DNA of 64,000 bases, from contig NZ_LR701586.1 in NCBI RefSeq assembly GCF_902498805.1, positions 104,677 through 168,676 of the forward strand, given 5' to 3'. The stretch's first letter is position 1, and the number at the start of each line of letters is the position of its first letter. Positions 49,374 through 59,232 of the stretch are shown here, piece by piece. The position numbers were made by a program, and so were the translations under genes. The DNA comes from Imperialibacter sp. EC-SDR9. GTDB lineage: Bacteria; Bacteroidota; Bacteroidia; Cytophagales; Cyclobacteriaceae. The notes under the pieces are model-generated. The model saw only the letters and a program-made list of their open reading frames with translations, did no database searches and was not told the DNA's origin.

Positions 49374-51875
49374 TTAAACCCTTCCCATATAAGGATCCGA
49401 TATGCTGTCCGCTCCGGTTTCGAGCCTCCCGGCAAAGCGTACTTTCAGGCTGGGGTCGTTCGGGTTTGTCACAGAAAAGTCGTACCAGCCCTTGCTCGAT
49501 GCAGTATTAAGCGTCAGGCTTTCCAAACCATCAGTTTTTAGCTTTAGCTCTTTTTCCATGTGCTGGTATTTGTCATCTCTCAGCTCCAGTTTCAAAGCAC
49601 CTTTGCTTCTGTTGATGATGGAAACTTTCAGCCTGCCATTGACTTTTCCTCCAGTCATTTCCGGGATACAAGTTACGTCTACGCCATTCCCTTCATTGCC
49701 AACAAACTCCCTGAAAAAACCGTTTGGGCCGTACACTCTCAGGTGGTATTGTCCATTCTCGAAGTCATCCAGTGGCCACTGGTACTCGATTTCGTCGCCA
49801 GCTTTAACAGCAAAGGCCCATGTTTTAACCGGTTCAAAAGCATTTGCTGCCGGGTTGCGATACTTGCCGGGAGCATACACATTGAATGGTGCACCCAGAG
49901 AGCTTTCACCAAAAAGGCCCTTTCCAGCCTTGAAGCGAATGCGGAAATGCCTGCTGTCGTGGGTCAAATTGCCTGTTACATGCAATTCGTAATTCAGGGC
50001 ACTGGAAGGCTTGGTGCCAGGCTCCTGTTTTGGGAGCTGTGTCGTCAACATCCTGGTATCTGCTTTGAGGGGTTTGAAGTTGTTGGGCAAGCCCTTGAAG
50101 CTGGCATTGTAGATTTCCTGAATATGCCTATCCCTGTCAAGCGAGGCTGGCATGTCAACCTGCTCGCCATTGTAAGGTCTGAACACCGAGGTAAGGTCAC
50201 CGCTGATGGCCCTTCGCCACGAGCTGATATTCGGCTCTTCGATTTTCTTGCCGGTCTTTTTGGAAAGGAATTTTTCCATGAACATGATGGTAGACGTGAT
50301 ATCACACACTTCTGAATTCACCCATCCACCCCGAGACCATGGTGAGGCCACAATAAGTGGCACACGGTAACCCAAACCTACCGGACTGGTCCTTGCCTCC
50401 TTCTCGTCAAAGCCAGCTTTTATTTCTTCATCTACGGTCACATACTCGCCATCGGCTTTTAAGTCATCTGAGATTTTGCCATCATTTGGATCGGCTGGAT
50501 TGGGGGCCACAAAGGGAGGGATGTGATCGAAATAACCGTCGTTTTCGTCGTAGTTGAGGATGAAAATTGTCTTTTTCCACACCTCCGGATTTTCAGTCAG
50601 GATGTCCATTACCTCAGACACATACCAGGCTCCATACCATGGAGCACTAGGGTGGTCGGAGAATTTCTGAGGCGCTGCCAGCCAGGAAACGGTAGGCAGC
50701 TTGCCTTCTTTTACATCTTTTCGGAACTGATACAGAATGTCTCCTTTGGGCACTTGTGTCGAGCGTTCCACGCCATTGTCGGAGTAGGTCATGTCTTCTA
50801 CCTTGTGGTACTCGGGGTCACCAATATTGGTCGTGAAGGCCTTGTTGTGCAGGTTTTTCTGTCGCTCGGAAAGCATTTCGAAAGCTTCAGGACTCCATTG
50901 CTGCAGGAGGTCATTTACCTGACCAATCCCTTTTTTTGTCGCCTCAATTTGCTCCTGTAGTTTGGCTATATCTGCGCCAGGGGTGTTCAGTTGTTTTTCC
51001 AATGATGCAAGCTCACCGGGCAGTTCTTTTTCTTTGGTCTTCAGGAATTCTTGAAAGCCTTTGCTATAACGCACGCCATACTGCGTAAACCACTCCAGGT
51101 TATTGTCGGTGAAGTTGGCCAGCAGCGAGTCGTCTTCTACATTAGTGGGGAGACTGATTTCATTTTGGTATACTTTCCATGAAATGCCGTTGTCCTCCAG
51201 TCGCTCAGGGAAAGTTGTCCAGCTCGCCTCTCTATCATAAGTCACTTCCCCATTCCTCACTTTAGCCTTGTCGCCTGGCTCGCCGTGTGTTTTACCTGTC
51301 CAGTGGTAGCTGCGGTTGGTGGTGGTGCCGGTAAGGGCGGCGCAGAAGTGTTGGTCGCAGACGGTAAAGGCATCGGCCAGAGAATAATAGAAAGGAATGT
51401 CCTCCCGGGTATAGTAACCCATGGTAAGGGGGATGTGCTTGTAGTCTTTGTTGCCGGGTCGTTTGGCTTCTATCCAGCCATCGTACTTGCCATCGTTGCG
51501 GGCGTCGACCTGGTCTTCCCAGGAGTGAGGCACGCCACCTATCCAGGTAGCTTTGGTGTCTTTCATGTCCAGCCGGAATGGAGCGAATCTGTTGCCTGCC
51601 GCATCAGGCTGAAACCAAACGGGGTTTTTATCAGGCAGCGAAATAGCGAGTGGGTCGTTGAAGCCACGTACCCCTTTAAGCATGCCAAAGCAATGGTCGA
51701 ACGAGCGGTTTTCCTGCATGAGCAGCACCACATGCTCGGCATCGTAAAAAGTAGTGCCGGGATCAGGTGAAATAGCCAAAGCCTTTTCAATCGAAATGGG
51801 CAGTGTGCTCCAAACGCTGGTGCCACCAGCCAGCAGGGCCGCTTTTTTAAGGAATTCTCTTCTCGAATCGCTCAT
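49374..51875 (-). CDS. Tat-exported phospholipase C (phosphocholine-specific type)
   Basis: An 833-aa enzyme with a twin-arginine signal (SRREFLKKAALLAGG). The phosphoesterase core opens with AEHVVLLMQENRSFDHCFGMLKGVRGF, the acid-phosphatase-like signature of bacterial PLC, includes NYDENDGYFDHIPPF, and is followed by two C-terminal beta domains (GTKPSSALNYELHVTGNL and later) usual in this family. It would hydrolyse phospholipid head groups outside the cytoplasm, perhaps for phosphate. ATG 51875 precedes the Tat motif directly. Confidence 0.92.
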   Translation of the reverse strand: MSDSRREFLKKAALLAGGTSVWSTLPISIEKALAISPDPGTTFYDAEHVVLLMQENRSFDHCFGMLKGVRGFNDPLAISLPDKNPVWFQPDAAGNRFAPFRLDMKDTKATWIGGVPHSWEDQVDARNDGKYDGWIEAKRPGNKDYKHIPLTMGYYTREDIPFYYSLADAFTVCDQHFCAALTGTTTNRSYHWTGKTHGEPGDKAKVRNGEVTYDREASWTTFPERLEDNGISWKVYQNEISLPTNVEDDSLLANFTDNNLEWFTQYGVRYSKGFQEFLKTKEKELPGELASLEKQLNTPGADIAKLQEQIEATKKGIGQVNDLLQQWSPEAFEMLSERQKNLHNKAFTTNIGDPEYHKVEDMTYSDNGVERSTQVPKGDILYQFRKDVKEGKLPTVSWLAAPQKFSDHPSAPWYGAWYVSEVMDILTENPEVWKKTIFILNYDENDGYFDHIPPFVAPNPADPNDGKISDDLKADGEYVTVDEEIKAGFDEKEARTSPVGLGYRVPLIVASPWSRGGWVNSEVCDITSTIMFMEKFLSKKTGKKIEEPNISSWRRAISGDLTSVFRPYNGEQVDMPASLDRDRHIQEIYNASFKGLPNNFKPLKADTRMLTTQLPKQEPGTKPSSALNYELHVTGNLTHDSRHFRIRFKAGKGLFGESSLGAPFNVYAPGKYRNPAANAFEPVKTWAFAVKAGDEIEYQWPLDDFENGQYHLRVYGPNGFFREFVGNEGNGVDVTCIPEMTGGKVNGRLKVSIINRSKGALKLELRDDKYQHMEKELKLKTDGLESLTLNTASSKGWYDFSVTNPNDPSLKVRFAGRLETGADSISDPYMGRV

Positions 51876-52138
51876 AAATATTGTTTTCAAACAGGTTAGA
51901 CCAGCGTAAACAGGCTCCGGGTGCAATAATATCGACCGGGCTTGCCAAATGGATTGGCTCAGCCATTATGTGTTCTTTAATAACATACGAATATGTTAAC
52001 ATAAAGGAAATACCCCAAATGGTTTTGTGGGCAGATGTCGGAAGTATGGCCGAAGGTTGGTTGTTTTCTCCATCCATCCTTTTGCCGGTTGAGTTATCGG
52101 TGTTTGGTTAATACCTTTCCTTCGTTAAACATACAGGT

Positions 52139-55100
52139 ATGATTTCTGAAAAGCACATCAAATACGTTCTCATTTTTGCCATGAGTATTGCTACCCTGTC
52201 CGGCAGTCTCGCACAAAAATTCCCCTCCGACAAGTTTCAAAATCTCAAAATAAGGAATGTCGGTCCTGCCAACATGAGTGGTCGGATCACCGCCATTGCT
52301 GCTGTGACCGATACGCCGACAAAGATCATTTACGTAGGCGCTGCTTCAGGGGGCGTGTGGAAATCAGAGAATGGCGGCAGCGCCTGGGAAAGTATTTTTG
52401 ACGACGCTCCAACAGTGAACATCGGCGCTATTGCAGTGCAGCAGAGCAACCCCAGTGTGGTATGGGTGGGTACTGGTGAGGGCAACCCCCGCAACTCCAT
52501 GAACCTGGGTTTGGGCCTGTTCAAGTCGTTGGATGCCGGTAAAACATGGAAAAGGGTAGGGCTGGAAAGCTCCAAAACGATTCATAGGATTATCATTGAT
52601 CCGAGTGACGGCAACACGGTATACGTAGGTGTGATGGGCGATCCGTTTACGCCACATACCGAACGGGGCTTGTACAAGACAACAGACGGTGGCCTTACCT
52701 GGAAGAAAATCCTTTATACCAACGACAAGTCTGGTGTAGCCGATCTGGTGATGGGTCCAGCTAACCCAAACAAGCTGCTTGCTGCCATGTATGAGCATCG
52801 GCGCACGCCCTACAGCTTCACGTCAGGTGGTCCAGGGTCTGGACTGTATATGACCTACGATGGAGGAGAAACCTGGAAAAAGCTCGGAGAAAAAGAAGGA
52901 CTACCAGCCGGAGAGCTGGGCAGAATAGGATTGGCCATTGCCCCGAGTAACCCGGATCGGATTTATGCTAAGGTGGAGGCTACCAAAAATGCACTTTACC
53001 GTAGCGACGACGGCGGCTTGTCATGGAAGATGATCAACGATAATCCCCGGTTTACCAACAACAGGCCGTTCTACTTTCAGGAGCTGGCTGTGGACACCAA
53101 AGACCCCAACAGACTTTACAACATCTACCAGCCTCTGCATGTGAGCTACGACGGCGGTGTGTCTTTCGATCCGGTGCCGATGATCCCCGCTGACGAGACC
53201 AAGGGCATCCACGCCGACTTCCATGCCTTTTGGGTAGACCCCAACGATCCCACTTTCTTTATCATTGGTGGCGATGGAGGCATTGGCATCACCCACGACC
53301 ATGGCAAAGCCTGGTATTTCCCTGAAACAATCCCCGTGGCACAGTTTTACCACATCAATGTGGATGAAGATATGCCCTACAATGTGTACGGCGGCATGCA
53401 GGACAACGGCAACTGGTCAGGCCCTGGTTATGTGTGGAAGCGGGGTGGCATCCGCACGCTCTACTGGCAGTACCTGGTGGGGGGTGACGGCTTTATTATC
53501 CAACCCGATTCGGTGGACTCACGGTTTGGTTATGGTACTTCCCAAAATGGGGAGCTTTATCGCTATGACAAGCTGACGGGCTATTACCAGCACATTCAAC
53601 CCAAGGCACCGAACATGAACACCCGCCTGCGTTACAACTGGAACGCTGGTTTTGCGCAGGATCCAAACAACAACGAGGTGGCCTACCACGGCAGCCAGTT
53701 TGTGCACAAAACCACCGACAAGGGAAAAACCTGGACGATCATTTCGCCTGACCTCACCACCAATAACCCCGATCACCAAAAGCAGGACTACGGCGGGCTG
53801 ACCATCGATGCTTCCGGGGCGGAGATTTACAATTCGATCATAAGTCTGGCCGTGAGCTACCTTGACAAAAACGTTATTTGGGCGGGGTCCGACGACGGAC
53901 TGGTACACCTGACCAGGGACGGAGGCAAAACCTGGACGAATGTCACTACCAATATCAAAGGCCTTCCAAAACAGGCTTGGCTTGCTCAGATGCAAACATC
54001 GCCCCACAAAGCAGGTGAAGTGTGGCTGGTGGCCAACAATTATCGCCAGGGTGATTATGCACCCTACTTGTTTCGCACGCAGGACTACGGGAAAACCTGG
54101 GTACGTATGGCTGACGCCAGTCAGGTAAAAGGGTATGCGTTGTCGGTGATGCCCGACAGCAAAGAGCCAAAGCTTGTGTTCCTGGGGACTGAAAATGGCC
54201 TTTGGATCAGTATAGATGAGGGCAAAAACTGGGAGCAATTCAGAAACGGCTTCCCTTCTGTATCTACAATGGATATGACGATACAGCAACGGGAATCGGC
54301 GCTGATTGTTGGAACCTTTGGCCGTGCCATTTGGGTGCTGGATGACCTGCTGTCGCTGCGTGAATTAGCCAAAGGCAAGCTGGATCAGCAGCCGCTGACT
54401 GCTTTGCCAGTCAACAACGCCGTGCAGGTAAAAGGCTTGTTCATCAATCCTCCCGGCAATATCTGGACAGGCTTTTATACTACGTTCGAGGGAGCCAATA
54501 AGCCGTTTCAGAAAGTGGAAATTCCGTTTTTTGTCAAAGACAACAACGCAGGTGACAAAGCCCTGGCTGAGGTGTACAATGCCGGCAACCAGCTGATCCA
54601 AACATTGAGCACTGACAGCGTGGTGGCTGGGCTCAACTACATTACCTGGAAGCTTGACGAGCAAATGGCCCGCCTGCCGGGTGCGTGGGTAGGTGAGGAC
54701 TCACGGGATATTCCTGTGCTGCCCGGCGACTACAGCATCAAGATCAAATATGGCGACAACAGTGCTGAAACAACTGTGAAGGTGATTCCCGACCCACGGT
54801 TCGAGTACGACGAGGAGGTGGACAGGGCCGTTTACACACTGAGCAAGCGACTCAATATGTCTACAGAAAAGCTTTCCAGTGCCATGGCCAGGTTGCAAGC
54901 AAGCGACAAAACCATCGAGCATGTGCTAACCCAGGCGAAAGCGGTCGCAGCCAAAGAAGTTGTGACGGCTTCCGAAGCCATGCAGCAAAAAATCAAAGCG
55001 CTTAACGACATGGCCCGTGCCCCTCGCCCCGACAAGCAGGTGGGTGCCTGGCAGTCGTTTGCCGTAACGGCGACGTCTAAGATGAGTGATGCTGCTCAGG

Positions 55101-55270
55101 CGCTGAGAGGGCGTTTGTTCGTGCCCACCGCTCAGGATGTGAAGGTAATTGAGCAGACAGAGCAGCTTGTTGCAGAGTTTGTGAAGACATTGGACAGCTT
55201 TTACATGACCGAATGGCCTGCCTTCAAAAAGCAGGTGGAGGAAGCGGAGCTGAGCTGGTTTAGGGAGTGA
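52139..55270 (+). CDS. Large secreted VPS10/sortilin-type BNR-propeller protein
   Basis: A 1043-aa exported protein (signal LIFAMSIATLSGSLA) with many Asp-box repeats (SENGGSAWESI, SLDAGKTWKRV, TTDGGLTWKKI, TYDGGETWKKL, TRDGGKTWTNV, TQDYGKTWVRM), forming a sortilin-like beta-propeller. The opening PSDKFQNLKIRNVGPANMSGRI is typical for a widespread glycosyl hydrolase-annotated Bacteroidota family. A C-terminal Ig-like and helical region follows (LPGDYSIKIKYGD). No hydrolase activity is proven for the family. Confidence 0.88.
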   Translation: MISEKHIKYVLIFAMSIATLSGSLAQKFPSDKFQNLKIRNVGPANMSGRITAIAAVTDTPTKIIYVGAASGGVWKSENGGSAWESIFDDAPTVNIGAIAVQQSNPSVVWVGTGEGNPRNSMNLGLGLFKSLDAGKTWKRVGLESSKTIHRIIIDPSDGNTVYVGVMGDPFTPHTERGLYKTTDGGLTWKKILYTNDKSGVADLVMGPANPNKLLAAMYEHRRTPYSFTSGGPGSGLYMTYDGGETWKKLGEKEGLPAGELGRIGLAIAPSNPDRIYAKVEATKNALYRSDDGGLSWKMINDNPRFTNNRPFYFQELAVDTKDPNRLYNIYQPLHVSYDGGVSFDPVPMIPADETKGIHADFHAFWVDPNDPTFFIIGGDGGIGITHDHGKAWYFPETIPVAQFYHINVDEDMPYNVYGGMQDNGNWSGPGYVWKRGGIRTLYWQYLVGGDGFIIQPDSVDSRFGYGTSQNGELYRYDKLTGYYQHIQPKAPNMNTRLRYNWNAGFAQDPNNNEVAYHGSQFVHKTTDKGKTWTIISPDLTTNNPDHQKQDYGGLTIDASGAEIYNSIISLAVSYLDKNVIWAGSDDGLVHLTRDGGKTWTNVTTNIKGLPKQAWLAQMQTSPHKAGEVWLVANNYRQGDYAPYLFRTQDYGKTWVRMADASQVKGYALSVMPDSKEPKLVFLGTENGLWISIDEGKNWEQFRNGFPSVSTMDMTIQQRESALIVGTFGRAIWVLDDLLSLRELAKGKLDQQPLTALPVNNAVQVKGLFINPPGNIWTGFYTTFEGANKPFQKVEIPFFVKDNNAGDKALAEVYNAGNQLIQTLSTDSVVAGLNYITWKLDEQMARLPGAWVGEDSRDIPVLPGDYSIKIKYGDNSAETTVKVIPDPRFEYDEEVDRAVYTLSKRLNMSTEKLSSAMARLQASDKTIEHVLTQAKAVAAKEVVTASEAMQQKIKALNDMARAPRPDKQVGAWQSFAVTATSKMSDAAQALRGRLFVPTAQDVKVIEQTEQLVAEFVKTLDSFYMTEWPAFKKQVEEAELSWFRE

Positions 55271-55397
55271 TGCCAGGGGATATACAGTTGTAAGCTGTAG
55301 GGGGACAAAAGTTCTTGTGTATCGAGTTTTCAAGATGCCTGACTGCGATACCCAATGTCATCTCCTTGGCTGCGAAGCCGTTGTGTAGTTTTAGTAT

Positions 55398-55859
55398 TTA
55401 CGGACGAAACAACCTTTCATCAAAAGGGAATTTTTCCTGAGCGGTTATTTTAATTTTTGAGAATTCAGCGTGGGATGGATTTATAAGGATGTTGTGATCA
55501 CCCCTTGTTACGACAGAAGGAATTTTCAGTAGGCAGTGCTTATTCGCATTCACGAAATCATCGCCATATTTCTGGGTATTTTTATTATGAGGAAATTGAT
55601 TCCACCTTGAAGGAAGGTCTTTGACTTGTAAAGTTATTATTGAGGTGTTATCTGGAATAAATATGGTGAGCATATAGTAATCGTCCGGAATTGTTGCCAA
55701 TGAAAAGTGGACGGCCACTTCGGCCATTGCCAAAGATCTATTACTGGCAGTATAAATTATTTCGGTACCAATACTATTCCATCTGGCTCCTTTGATTGCT
55801 GCTCCTTTTCCTGACAGGTCTGAAATGTATTTTAGCCTGGATAGTCTGAATACTTCCAT
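55398..55859 (-). CDS. RES-domain toxin
   Basis: A 153-aa RES protein: MEVFRLSRLKYISDLSGKGA with the conserved Arg, GARWNSIGTEIIYTASNRSLAMAEVAVH with the Tyr and Glu region, and the closing NILINPSHAEFSKIKI. RES toxins are ADP-ribosyltransferase-like enzymes that deplete or use NAD+. It overlaps the antitoxin gene by one base and is second in the operon. Confidence 0.92.
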   Translation of the reverse strand: MEVFRLSRLKYISDLSGKGAAIKGARWNSIGTEIIYTASNRSLAMAEVAVHFSLATIPDDYYMLTIFIPDNTSIITLQVKDLPSRWNQFPHNKNTQKYGDDFVNANKHCLLKIPSVVTRGDHNILINPSHAEFSKIKITAQEKFPFDERLFRP

Positions 55860-56350
55860 TAGACAAGAATGCCGTGATCAATCCTTGTTAATTCCGCCAA
55901 AACCAAATCTTTGCCATAAGAATCTCGCAAAAGCTCAATTGGCTTCAAATTACCCAAAGAATAATTTTCCGTAGTCAACCAGCGTTTTAGTTTTTCCAAG
56001 TCACCAAATACTTCAACGCCAGTATCGAGCACCTCTGCCATCCCAAATATTTTCTCGGTATACAAGGGTTTGAACCTGGTTTTTTCGGCTTTGTAACGTT
56101 GTAAAGACTTATAAGAGATGTTCAAAAACCCAGACCAATCATGTAGGGAAAATGGGCTTTGACTCTGAATTAAATTGAAAATAGAATAGGGTAGGCCACT
56201 TCTTATAGCGAAAACCAGAAAAATTTTGCTTTTCAGAAAATCGCTATAATCTATTTCGTTTGGGATACTAATGTGTTCATATGCCGCAGTATCTTTAAGA
56301 AAAGACGTGAGTTCTTTGGATAGCTGCTTTTCAATGTTTGCTACTTCCAT
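55859..56350 (-). CDS. Xre/MbcA/ParS-type antitoxin
   Basis: A 163-aa antitoxin of the two-domain RES-partner family: an N-terminal Xre-like helical domain (PFSLHDWSGFLNISYKSLQRYKAEKTRF) and a C-terminal MbcA/ParS toxin-binding part (EKIFGMAEVLDTGVEVFGDLEKLKRWL, SLGNLKPIELLRDSYGKDLVLAEL). It should neutralise the RES toxin and repress the operon. Confidence 0.92.
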   Translation of the reverse strand: MEVANIEKQLSKELTSFLKDTAAYEHISIPNEIDYSDFLKSKIFLVFAIRSGLPYSIFNLIQSQSPFSLHDWSGFLNISYKSLQRYKAEKTRFKPLYTEKIFGMAEVLDTGVEVFGDLEKLKRWLTTENYSLGNLKPIELLRDSYGKDLVLAELTRIDHGILV

Positions 56351-56450
56351 GGCTAGGACATTTGTCTGTAAAAATATCTTATTTGTCCTAATAACGAAAA
56401 AATTGTTTGATTAGTTTGTAAGGAAGTGCCACCTTCTCGTTTCTTAACCT

Positions 56451-56509
56451 TCCCGGGCGGGCAGCCGTTTCTCCCGACAGCTCCCGAGACTCAAACAAAG
56501 ACGATAGAA
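56451..56509. repeat. Dispersed GC-rich intergenic element, copy 1
   Basis: Starts CCCGGGCGGGCAGCC (56452-56466), then GTTTCTCCCGACAGC, and ends ACTCAAACAAAGACGATAG. A shorter version lies at 59069-59115 on the other side of the GH92 gene, with ACTCAAACGAGGACGATAG. The first 15 bases are the exact reverse complement of the insert core in CRISPR repeats 14 and 15. Confidence 0.75.
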
Positions 56510-56594
56510 CTGCCCATTCCTTTCAACCGTTTCGGCATTGATCATTCTAAATACTATTTTAGTCGGCTACTCACGATTTTTAAATTTTAGCACG

Positions 56595-58991
56595 ATGCCC
56601 TTACGATTTTCGACCTCTCTTTTGCGTTTCAAACTCGTCCTGATTTTGACGGTATTCGTCTATCATGTTGCCTTCGCTCAAAGTTCCGGGCAAGCCCTGA
56701 CAAGCCACGTTAATCCTTTTTTGGGAACGGACTTTTTCGGGCACACTTTTCCCGGCCCGGCCCTTCCCTATGGAATGGTTCATTTGAGTCCGGATGTGGG
56801 AACCGACGGATGGACGTATTGTGCCGGCTATATCTATCAATCCACTTCGATTATTGGATTCAGCCATACCCATTGGAGTGGTGTGGGCATGGTGAATGGC
56901 GGTGAAGTGATGCTTATGCCCACAGTGGGCAATATGCTACAGGTAGTGCCAGGCACAGCGGAAAACCCGGACAGCGGCTACCGATCCCGCTATTCACACC
57001 AAGAGGAGGAGGCATCGCCAGGTTATTATTCCGTCATGCTCAAAGACTACGATGTGAAGGTGGAACTGACCACCACCCAGCGTGTCGGGCTGCATCGCTA
57101 TACATTCCCTAAAGCAGCAAACTCCAGTGTGATACTGGATCTGGGCCATCAAATAGGAAGTGCGTATGGCGAGCAGAATTCGGAGTTGAGCATAGTGAAC
57201 AACAACCGGATTGAAGGTGTGAAGGCGACTGAGCAGGGCAAGTTGTATTTTGTTGCTGAATTCAGTAAGCCATTTCTATACTACGGCACCTTCGATGCCA
57301 ACTATGTGACGCCTGAGTCGGGCGCCAGTATTTTTCCTTATAAAAGTGGGGAAGCCGGTAAGAAAATAGGAGCCTTTGTGCAGTTTGAAACCGAACAGAA
57401 GGAACAAATCCTTGTTAAAGTGGGCATTTCCTATGTCGATGTAGCAGGAGCACGGAAGAACCTGGAAGCTGAAATCCCCGATTGGGATTTTGAAAAGGTA
57501 AGAAAGGCGGCCAGCCAGGTTTGGGAAAAGGAGCTTTCCGCCATTCAAATTGACGGAGCGTCCGACAATCAAAAGCAGATTTTCTATTCCGCTCTCTATC
57601 GCTCGTTCTTGTCGCAATACATCTCCCAGGACGCAGATGGCAGGTACCGTGGATCGGACGGGAAGATCCACGTTGCCAAAGGCTTCGATTTTTATGGTTC
57701 CTTTTCATGTTGGGACACCTATCGTTCACAGCATCCATTGTTAACCCTAACTGCACCGGAGCACGTCAATGATTTTATCCGGTCGATTGAAGCCAAAGTA
57801 GACAACTTTGGGTGGCTGCCCGCCCAGCATTTTCAGGGTGTTTTCAAGGAGTCGATGGTGGGCGACCACCTGATTCCGGTGATTGTGGATGCGTATATGA
57901 AAGGCTACCGTGACTACGACATCAAAAAGCTGTACGCTGCCATGCGCACCAAGGCGTTGCAAAACCCTCAGCCTCCCGTTCCTGAATATATGGGAAGAGC
58001 AGGCTTGGGCTACTATCTGGAGCTGGGCTACACACCCGTCGACCGGGTGACCGAATCGGTGCCCAATACTATGGAGCTTGCCTACGACGATTGGTGCATT
58101 GCACAGCTGGCGCAAGCGCTGGGAAAACAGTATGACTACAAGCTGTTTATGAAACGAGCCGGTAACTATGCCGGGCTATGGGACAAGGAAACGCAGTTTA
58201 TGCGCCCCAGAAAAGCGGACGGCACATGGCTGGAGGCGCTTGGCAACCGTGAACAGGAAATTGAGCAATATGAGGATCACCATTACTACAAGTATTTTGA
58301 CCCATTGCTGGTGGGGCGTCGCCCTAACCGCCATTATACAGAATCGAATGCATGGCAATATATTTGGTCGGTGCAGCATGATCCTCAGGGATTGATCGAC
58401 CTCTTTGGCGGCAATAAAGCGTTTACCAAAAAGCTGGATACGTTTTTCGAGATGAGCCCGCTGATTACGCCTCCCAAATACGTGGGAGTGGTGGGCACCA
58501 TAGGCCAGTATGTGCATGGCAACCAACCCTCGCACCATGTGGCCTATTTGTACAATTATGCAGGCCAACCCTGGAAAGCCCAGGAGCGGGTGCGGCAGAT
58601 ATGCGAAGAGTTGTATCGCCCTGGCCCGGGTGGCTTGTGCGGCAACGAAGACATGGGCTCATTGTCATCCTGGTATGTGCTTAGCTCCCTGGGCATTTAT
58701 GCTGTCACGCCCGGCTCGCCCAATTATGTGATTGGCAGTCCGTTGTTTGGGGAGGCCACCCTTCAGGTGGCGGGAAGTAAAACCTTTACCATCAAAGCGC
58801 TCAACAATTCTACAGACAATAAGTACATTCAGTCGGCCTCGTTAAATGGTGCTGCCTTCAACCGCACCTGGATTACCCAGGATGAAATCACAGCGGGCGG
58901 TGAGCTTACCTTCCAGATGGGGCCAACACCCAATGAGAAATGGGGTACGGGACGAGGCGCAGCGCCTCCTTCGATGTCGGTAGGGAATTGA
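56595..58991 (+). CDS. Secreted GH92 family alpha-mannosidase
   Basis: A 798-aa exported glycosidase (signal LVLILTVFVYHVAFAQ). GH92 marks: HVNPFLGTDFFGHTFPGPALPYGMVHLSPD, IIGFSHTHWSGVGM, and the C-terminal GNEDMGSLSSWYVLSSLGIYAVTPGSPNY. GH92 enzymes are Ca2+-dependent inverting alpha-mannosidases acting on alpha-1,2/1,3/1,4/1,6 mannosides of glycoproteins or yeast mannan. ATG 56595 precedes the signal peptide; 56538 would add 19 residues. No SusCD pair is near. Confidence 0.93.
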   Translation: MPLRFSTSLLRFKLVLILTVFVYHVAFAQSSGQALTSHVNPFLGTDFFGHTFPGPALPYGMVHLSPDVGTDGWTYCAGYIYQSTSIIGFSHTHWSGVGMVNGGEVMLMPTVGNMLQVVPGTAENPDSGYRSRYSHQEEEASPGYYSVMLKDYDVKVELTTTQRVGLHRYTFPKAANSSVILDLGHQIGSAYGEQNSELSIVNNNRIEGVKATEQGKLYFVAEFSKPFLYYGTFDANYVTPESGASIFPYKSGEAGKKIGAFVQFETEQKEQILVKVGISYVDVAGARKNLEAEIPDWDFEKVRKAASQVWEKELSAIQIDGASDNQKQIFYSALYRSFLSQYISQDADGRYRGSDGKIHVAKGFDFYGSFSCWDTYRSQHPLLTLTAPEHVNDFIRSIEAKVDNFGWLPAQHFQGVFKESMVGDHLIPVIVDAYMKGYRDYDIKKLYAAMRTKALQNPQPPVPEYMGRAGLGYYLELGYTPVDRVTESVPNTMELAYDDWCIAQLAQALGKQYDYKLFMKRAGNYAGLWDKETQFMRPRKADGTWLEALGNREQEIEQYEDHHYYKYFDPLLVGRRPNRHYTESNAWQYIWSVQHDPQGLIDLFGGNKAFTKKLDTFFEMSPLITPPKYVGVVGTIGQYVHGNQPSHHVAYLYNYAGQPWKAQERVRQICEELYRPGPGGLCGNEDMGSLSSWYVLSSLGIYAVTPGSPNYVIGSPLFGEATLQVAGSKTFTIKALNNSTDNKYIQSASLNGAAFNRTWITQDEITAGGELTFQMGPTPNEKWGTGRGAAPPSMSVGN

Positions 58992-59068
58992 AGTCAGAAG
59001 GGTAAATTTCAAAGGGCCGACTATAGTAGTAGGCATGTGGCGATACAATCGCCTGACTCATCATGTCC

Positions 59069-59115
59069 TCCCGGGCGGGCCGCCGTTTCCGCTAGCACTC
59101 AAACGAGGACGATAG
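59069..59115. repeat. Dispersed GC-rich intergenic element, copy 2
   Basis: CCCGGGCGGGCCGCCGTTTC followed by CGCTAGCACTCAAACGAGG and ACGATAG, matching copy 1 at 56451-56509 with a shorter middle. The two copies lie in the same orientation on either side of the GH92 gene. The remainder of 58992-59232 has no supported gene. Confidence 0.7.
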
Positions 59116-59232
59116 GGGCTTTGTCCTCATCTTTTTACGTATCATTTACAATCATTTTACAAATGAAATGGCTGCACACGGCAGTCTTGCCTGTAGTTTT
59201 GAGTTATCATTTTCATTAAAACCAAATTCGCT

